64,000 nt of DNA from Sinomonas atrocyanea (GTDB taxonomy: Bacteria; Actinomycetota; Actinomycetes; Actinomycetales; Micrococcaceae): NCBI RefSeq assembly GCF_030811715.1, contig NZ_JAUSRH010000013.1, positions 62,001 through 126,000 of the forward strand, read 5' to 3'. Both the position numbers and the translations under genes were made by a program. The notes below the pieces were generated by a model, which was given only the letters and a program-made list of their open reading frames with translations, did no database searches and was not told the DNA's origin. This document shows, piece by piece, positions 60,301-64,000 of the stretch (the stretch's first letter is position 1; each line of letters opens with the position of its first letter).

Positions 60301-60942
60301 AGCGGCTGGGAGAAGGGGCCGCTGGGCTACCCGACCACCGACGAGATGGGCACCCCGGACGGGGTGGGCCGCTACAACCACTTCAACGGCTCGGGCGGCG
60401 CGTCGATCTACTGGTCGCCGAAGACGGGCGCGCACTCGGTCCAGGGCGCCATCCGGGCCAAGTGGGCAGAGAAGGGCTGGGAGCGCGGACCCCTGGGCTA
60501 CCCGACCACGGACGAGATGAAGACCCCGGACGGGATCGGGCGCTACAACCATTTCTCGGGCTCGAGCGGCGCCTCTGTCTACTGGTCCCTGACCACCGGC
60601 GCGCACTCGATCCGCGGCGCCATCCGAGCCAGATGGGCCGCGAGCGGCTGGGAGAAGGGGCCGCTGGGCTACCCGACGACCGACGAGATGGGCGCCCCGG
60701 ACGGCTCGGGCCGCTACAACCACTTCTCCAAGTCGGCCTCGATCTACTGGTCGCCGTGGACGGGCGCGCACTCGGTGCGGGGCGCGATCCGGGCCACGTG
60801 GGCGTCGATGGGCTGGGAGCGCAGCTGGCTCGGCTACCCGACCTCCGAGGAGTACTCCGTCTCCGTGGGACGCGCGGAGGACTTCGAGAGCGGCAGCCTC
60901 ACCTGGAGCGCCTCCACCGGGAGGGTGAACGCCGGCGGCTGA
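57382..60942 (+). CDS. large exported propeller, anchor-D-like and LGFP protein
   Basis: An 1186-residue exported protein. Residues 1-50 give an Arg-rich signal with LLAGALAGAMLLAGP. A PQQ-type beta-propeller (about 60-545) has VYGLDAATGAVKWSR and HIYLLDRDKLGG. Three ASH/choice-of-anchor-D-like beta domains (about 545-850) show LGQVAVGTSSTTTV and FGDVAVGTSSTRSFQIQNTG. Five LGFP repeats (about 870-1180) close it, four at an exact 57-residue period. This suggests a long stalk-like surface protein tethered to the envelope. Start ATG 57382 follows AGGGGGGAA. Confidence 0.85.
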   Translation: MEPSGRPSGRGARRALRGVFPRPPRALAALLAGALAGAMLLAGPSATADVGTIAHDTLRTGWDSDESALSPAGVASPSFGKLFSTAVDGQVYAQPLVVGQTVIAATENNAVYGLDAATGAVKWSRSVGPAWPASAIGCGDLVPNIGITSTPVYDAATNSVFLTAKKNDGGNTQVPHWYMHSIDVATGAERAGFPVMIDGAPTNDPTRPFNAFTAMQRPGLLLMGGVVYAGFASHCDHSPFVGYVVGVSTAGKQTTMWATETGVSNAEGGIWQSGGGLVSDGPGRILFATGNGIAPQKSPGTSPPSTLAESVVRLQVGTDGNLAAKDFFSPAANVKMNQDDADLGSGAPIAIPDGYGTTAHPHLMVQTGKDGHIYLLDRDKLGGMAQGPNGTDAVVDTAGPYNGVWGRSAFLGTTQGGYVYQVENKGYLRASKLVPNSTGGVKLASVGTSPGTFGYTSGSPVVTSSGTDGSSALVWVIYTDNNTGTNGQLRAYRAIPDSTGKLAQVFSAPIGTAAKFTSPATNGGKVYVGTRDGHVLGFGIPTTAAVGSTSGDLGQVAVGTSSTTTVTVKATRAVTISSITTAAPFGIGSLALPKALASGASLGIPVTFSPTAAGESDGTLTVKTSDGETVLLGVHGVGTKDGLGATPTSLAFTNVPTGTVSQQTVNIVNTGTTPVSVTGVTLPADASLVTDPTTVPAVGTTIQPLASVPVSIAFKPTVASSVTDSITVTSNLGGVTVPVTATAISGASHLQMPKALDFGDVAVGTSSTRSFQIQNTGNIPMTLTKAKAPQGVFSTTTPVSEGLTIPPGDSVFQSVTFTPTAFGQAGTADTYYLITADDGSGAQQVMLTGNGIDDPIAAYAAKIGAGRWASPLGQALSTQYAVGTGKCQDYTSGIICWSPTTGAHEVHGSIYSRYAAAGGPRGFLGFPTTDESKTPDGIGRYNHFAGSGGASIFWSPTTGAHSIQGSIRARWAASGWEKGPLGYPTTDEMGTPDGVGRYNHFNGSGGASIYWSPKTGAHSVQGAIRAKWAEKGWERGPLGYPTTDEMKTPDGIGRYNHFSGSSGASVYWSLTTGAHSIRGAIRARWAASGWEKGPLGYPTTDEMGAPDGSGRYNHFSKSASIYWSPWTGAHSVRGAIRATWASMGWERSWLGYPTSEEYSVSVGRAEDFESGSLTWSASTGRVNAGG
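60100..60870 (+). repeat. LGFP coding tandem repeat, 171-bp period
   Basis: LGFP core codons recur at 60151, 60322, 60493, 60664 and 60829, exactly 171 bases apart except the last (165). Units 2 and 4 share long identical DNA stretches around the core, indicating recent duplication. Confidence 0.85.
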
Positions 60943-60961
60943 CGATCCGGGGCGGCGCAGC

Positions 60962-61387
60962 TCAGGACAGCTCCCACGTCCTGGCGCTGTGCCGCCACCG
61001 GACGGCGTCCCTCAGGGCCCTCGCCAGGCGGTCGCCGGTGAGGCTTGCCAAGACGTAGCCGGAGGCTCCGGCACGGAACGAGGCGGTGATCTCACCGGGC
61101 CGGTCCCGGAGCGAGAGCATGACGCACGCGATCCTGGGCGCCGCCTCGGTGACCGCCCGGCAGACCTCGATCATGCTCTGCCCGACAAGGCCCAAGGAGA
61201 GCAGGCACACGTCCGGGGCTACGGCGGCGACGACCTGCACCGTCGCCGCCGCAGCCGGGCAGCACCCCACGACCTCGAAGCCCTCGTCCTCGAGCACGGC
61301 ACCGAGCGTGTCCCGTGTGAGGGCGTGGTCTTCGACGATGAAGACCTTCAGCCGCGGATCCGCTGGCCGATCATCGTGTGGGCCCAT
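60962..61387 (-). CDS. receiver-domain protein lacking the phospho-acceptor
   Basis: A 141-residue single receiver domain. The acidic pair Glu19-Asp20 (FIVEDHALTRDTL) is present. At the phospho-acceptor position there is Ser64 (CLLSLGLVG) in place of Asp. The conserved Lys is Ala114 (GASGYVLASL). There is no HTH. The fold is otherwise NarL-like, so it cannot be phosphorylated in the usual way and may act as a protein-binding pseudoreceiver or bind a ligand. It is divergent from the small gene at 61636. Confidence 0.8.
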   Translation of the reverse strand: MGPHDDRPADPRLKVFIVEDHALTRDTLGAVLEDEGFEVVGCCPAAAATVQVVAAVAPDVCLLSLGLVGQSMIEVCRAVTEAAPRIACVMLSLRDRPGEITASFRAGASGYVLASLTGDRLARALRDAVRWRHSARTWELS

Positions 61388-61635
61388 TGCGGCCCTCCGT
61401 CTCACCTTGCAGAAGCACTTGCCCCCGGTCCCCACACACAGCCTCGTCCGCATGCGGGACGCGGGTCAGAGCCAAACGTCCCCTCCGCGCGCCGACGGCA
61501 CAGGAAGGGCCTATCCCCGAAGTGAGGTGCGGGAGGACAATGGAGTGAGCGCAATGGCCTCGAGCAGCCGGGACCTCCCCCGCGCAAGGAGCAGAAGCCG
61601 TGGGCAACGCCACCCACGGACCAAGGAAGATCACC

Positions 61636-61860
61636 ATGCTTCCCCGAAGCAGAGAGCCCCACACCACCCTCCACGTCAGCAACGCCGCCCGGTGGCCAGA
61701 GCACGAGCACGACTTCCCAGCGCGCCCGGCCGGCTTTGCGCCCACTCCCCATGACCCGCGGACGCGCCTGCTGCGTGAACTGCGACAGGTTGGCCTCGGC
61801 GACGCCGAGGCCCAGGCGGAGGCGGACCGGCTCCTGGCCGGCGACATCTGGAGCGGCTGA
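61636..61860 (+). CDS. hypothetical small protein
   Basis: A 74-residue basic-then-acidic protein. ATG 61636 follows AAGGAAGATCACC. The second half (RTRLLRELRQVGLGDAEAQAEADRLLAG) is a predicted amphipathic helix pair. No family is recognised. It is 76 bases upstream of the next gene on the same strand. Confidence 0.5.
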   Translation: MLPRSREPHTTLHVSNAARWPEHEHDFPARPAGFAPTPHDPRTRLLRELRQVGLGDAEAQAEADRLLAGDIWSG

Positions 61861-61936
61861 ACGCGGGGCCGGGCCCCTGCTTGGGCCCTCCTGACGCGGG
61901 TAACGGTGGGTCGCCACCCATCTGCCAGGAGGACCC

Positions 61937-62464
61937 ATGACTGACACCCCCCGCACGCGGCAGGTCGACGACGACGTGCTCGCGAAGTACCTGCACAGCC
62001 ATCTGATCGCCGGCAACTCGGGCAAGAGGCTCTTCGACGAGGCGGCGAAGGCGTGGGAGGGGACCTTCCACGCCTCTGCCCTGAGCAGGCTGGCCCGGGA
62101 GGTCAGCGAGGACGCCGATGAGCTCGAGAAGATCGTGCAGGCCCTCGGGCTGGAGCCGCCGGCCCACAGGAAAGCGGTGGCGTGGGCCACAGAACAGGCC
62201 GCCAAGGTCGACCCGCTCAACCCGGCGCACGCAGCCGGAGGACGCGCGGGCCAGCTCGAACTCGAGTCGCTCCTCACCGCCGTGACCGGGAAGTGCCTCC
62301 TGTGGAAGGCGCTCCTGCTCCTCACTGGTGAGGGGCTGCCGGTGGATGCGGCCCGTCTCGAGCAGCTGCACGACCGCGCACTGCACCAGATCAGCACCCT
62401 TTCCGAGATCCTCCGCTCGGCAACTGCGGCCAATTTCCGGGCCGACGGGACCAAGCAGCACTAG
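61937..62464 (+). CDS. all-helical protein, unknown family
   Basis: A 175-residue protein predicted to be a helical bundle: KYLHSHLIAGNSGKRLFDEAAKAW, HASALSRLAREVSEDADELEKIV, LELESLLTAVTGKCLLWKALLLL and HDRALHQISTLSEILR. No ferritin metal ligand set is complete, and no family can be assigned. The CAGGAGGACCC leader and the 18-base gap to the decarboxylase-type gene suggest co-transcription. Confidence 0.6.
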   Translation: MTDTPRTRQVDDDVLAKYLHSHLIAGNSGKRLFDEAAKAWEGTFHASALSRLAREVSEDADELEKIVQALGLEPPAHRKAVAWATEQAAKVDPLNPAHAAGGRAGQLELESLLTAVTGKCLLWKALLLLTGEGLPVDAARLEQLHDRALHQISTLSEILRSATAANFRADGTKQH

Positions 62465-62482
62465 GGAGAGGAAGAACTGCCC

Positions 62483-63958
62483 ATGGAGGAGACGAAGCCC
62501 GACCAGAGCAGCGCCCCGGTCCTGGAGGCCATCGAGGAGTACCACCGGCTCGACCGCTACGGCTTCACCCCGCCCGGACACCGTCAGGGCCGCGGCGTGG
62601 ACCGCAGGACCCTCGATGCCCTGGGCCTCGATACGTTCCGCTCCGACCTCCTCGCCACGGCGGGCCTGGACGACCGGCTCTCCCGCGGCTGCGTCCTCAG
62701 CCGCGCCGAGGACCTCATGGCCCAGGCCGTCGGGGCGGACAAGGCCTTCTTCTCCACGTGCGGCAGCTCGCTCTCCGTCAAGGCGGCCATCCTCGCGGTC
62801 ACCCGGGGACGGGGCGAGATCCTCATCTCCCGGGATGCGCACAAGTCCGTCACCGCCGGGCTGCTGTTCTCTGGGCTGCAGCCGTGCTGGATCCCCGTCC
62901 GCTACGACGAGGACCTGCACATCGCGCACCCGCCGTCGCCGGAGAGCGTGGAGGAGATGTGGCAGCGGCACCCGGACGCGGCGGCCGCCGTCGTCGTCAG
63001 CCCCACCCCGTACGGGACCTGCGCGGACCTCGCGGCGATCGCCCAGATCTGCCACTCCCGCGGCAAGCCGCTCATCGTCGACGAGGCCTGGGGCGCACAC
63101 CTGCCCTTCCATGAGGGCCTGCCCACCTGGGCGATGGACGCGGGGGCGGACATCTGCCTGGTGAGCATCCACAAGATGGGCCTCGGCTTCGAGCAGGGGT
63201 CGGTCTACCACCTGCAGGGCCCGCTCGTGGACCCTGTGCGGCTCCAGCAGTGTGCCGACCTGCTCGCCAGCACGAGCTCGAACGTGATCCTCTACGCGGG
63301 GATCGACGGCTGGCGCCGGCAGATGGTCAGCCAGGGCCACGAGCTGCTCGACGCCGCCCTCAAGCTCGCGGACCGGTTGCGTGCCGACATCGGGGCTCTC
63401 CCCGGCTTCCATGTCCCCCATGACGAGCTGCTCGGAGCAGAGGCCTCCCACGATCTCGATCCGCTGCACGTCCTCATCGACGTCTCCGGACTGGGGATCA
63501 GCGGCTACCAGGCGTCCGACTGGCTCCGCGCGGAGCAGCGCCTCGACATGGGGCTGGTGGACCACCGGCGCGTCGAAGCGACGCTCAGCACGGCGGACGA
63601 CGACGCGGCCGCGCAGCGACTCCTCGAGGCCCTCGAGGCGCTGGGCCGCGCTGCCAAGGGCTTCTCCACTCCCCCGCCCGTCAGGCTGCCGCGGGGCAGC
63701 GACTTCCAGCCTGAGATGGCCCTGCAGCCGCGCGATGCCTTCTTCGGGCCCGTAGACTCGGTTCCCATCGCGGAGGCTGTGGGGAGGATCGCCGCGGAGC
63801 AGGTCACGCCCTATCCGCCCGGGATCCCTGCTCTGCTTCCCGGCGAACGGATCAACGCCGCCATCCTCGAGTACCTCCGCACCGGCGTGGAAGCGGGCAT
63901 GAACCTGCCTGACCCCGCCGACCCCTCGTTCAAGACCATCCGCGTCGTTGTCGAGTGA
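62483..63958 (+). CDS. Orn/Lys/Arg decarboxylase-family PLP enzyme
   Basis: A 491-residue fold-type I PLP protein. The Schiff-base Lys231 is in SIHKMGLG, the pyridine-binding Asp200 in LIVDEAWGAH, and CGSSLSVKAAIL with SRDAHKSV supplies the phosphate-binding set. The C-terminal part (about 400-490) matches the wing domain of the YaaO-like Orn/Lys/Arg decarboxylases. Substrate could be an amino acid such as arginine, lysine or ornithine; it is not set by sequence alone. It starts 18 bases after the helical protein and ends 42 bases before the window edge. Confidence 0.82.
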   Translation: MEETKPDQSSAPVLEAIEEYHRLDRYGFTPPGHRQGRGVDRRTLDALGLDTFRSDLLATAGLDDRLSRGCVLSRAEDLMAQAVGADKAFFSTCGSSLSVKAAILAVTRGRGEILISRDAHKSVTAGLLFSGLQPCWIPVRYDEDLHIAHPPSPESVEEMWQRHPDAAAAVVVSPTPYGTCADLAAIAQICHSRGKPLIVDEAWGAHLPFHEGLPTWAMDAGADICLVSIHKMGLGFEQGSVYHLQGPLVDPVRLQQCADLLASTSSNVILYAGIDGWRRQMVSQGHELLDAALKLADRLRADIGALPGFHVPHDELLGAEASHDLDPLHVLIDVSGLGISGYQASDWLRAEQRLDMGLVDHRRVEATLSTADDDAAAQRLLEALEALGRAAKGFSTPPPVRLPRGSDFQPEMALQPRDAFFGPVDSVPIAEAVGRIAAEQVTPYPPGIPALLPGERINAAILEYLRTGVEAGMNLPDPADPSFKTIRVVVE

Positions 63959-64000
63959 GCGCCGAGCTGCCCGCCGCCCCTGCGCCCCGGGTAGTCGGTG

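Noticed and set aside
50080-60870. Regular repeats in the LGFP genes as CRISPR or satellite DNA
   Set aside because: Periods of 156-171 bases match whole protein repeats in frame, with no unique-spacer pattern and no cas genes.

Overview
The window is high-GC DNA (roughly 70% over most of its length) with dense, often overlapping genes. Several families typical of Actinomycetota are present: DUF4193, DUF3467, a SigB/SigF-type sigma factor, LGFP cell-wall repeats and YcnI/CopC. Together they suggest Micrococcales, most likely a Micrococcaceae member such as Sinomonas or Arthrobacter. The genus is inferred from gene families only. No rRNA, complete tRNA, CRISPR array, transposase, integrase or replication origin was found.

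Layout. (1) 1-8.9 kb: an exopolysaccharide cluster resembling colanic-acid loci. It holds a GT4 glycosyltransferase cut by the window edge, a WcaF-like acetyltransferase, a WcaI-like glycosyltransferase, GDP-mannose dehydratase, GDP-fucose synthase, UDP-glucose dehydrogenase, a WcaJ-type initiating sugar-phosphate transferase and another glycosyltransferase. The first 1.6 kb is visibly AT-richer. (2) 9-16.7 kb: a mixed region with a FAD monooxygenase, a small LGFP protein, an SGNH lipoprotein, a YraQ-type permease with its TIGR03943 partner, and a 14-helix MFS exporter. (3) 16.7-25.4 kb: small secreted, lipoprotein and hypothetical genes flanked by two 80-bp repeats, an Arr rifamycin ADP-ribosyltransferase, a PaaK-like adenylating enzyme, a frameshifted membrane-protein gene, an orphan response regulator and a TmrB-like P-loop protein. 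(4) 25.5-30.2 kb: a PadR-DUF1048-DrrAB-type ABC exporter operon, a YsnE-like GNAT and a PRC-barrel/YsnF stress protein. (5) 30.2-38.9 kb: a sugar-acid catabolic locus. KDPG-aldolase-like and IclR genes diverge from an MFS transporter, two 2-hydroxyacid dehydrogenases, a FAH-family and a DHDPS-family dehydratase and a ketoglutarate-semialdehyde dehydrogenase. (6) 38.9-44.1 kb: hypotheticals, a FUSC membrane protein, the sigma factor, and a TetR gene with twin operators. (7) 44.1-47.6 kb: an M-box Mg2+ riboswitch with possible leader ORFs, an NRAMP-related transporter whose metal-site motifs look Mg2+-type, and a soluble MgtE-N/CBS protein. (8) 47.6-60.9 kb: an envelope region with two more LGFP loci (one fused to an L,D-transpeptidase domain, one to a PQQ-type propeller and anchor-D-type repeats), a propeller-phosphoesterase and copper-associated YcnI/CopC genes. 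(9) 61-64 kb: a degenerate receiver protein, two small unknown proteins and an Orn/Lys/Arg decarboxylase-family enzyme.

The strongest leads are the M-box locus, where a detached MgtE sensor travels with an NRAMP-like Mg2+ transporter, and the palindrome GTTGTACATGTACAAC, which recurs at LGFP loci. Further leads are the receiver lacking its phospho-acceptor, the twin TetR operators upstream of a stress sigma factor, and the duplicated terminator-like repeats around a secreted cysteine-pair protein.
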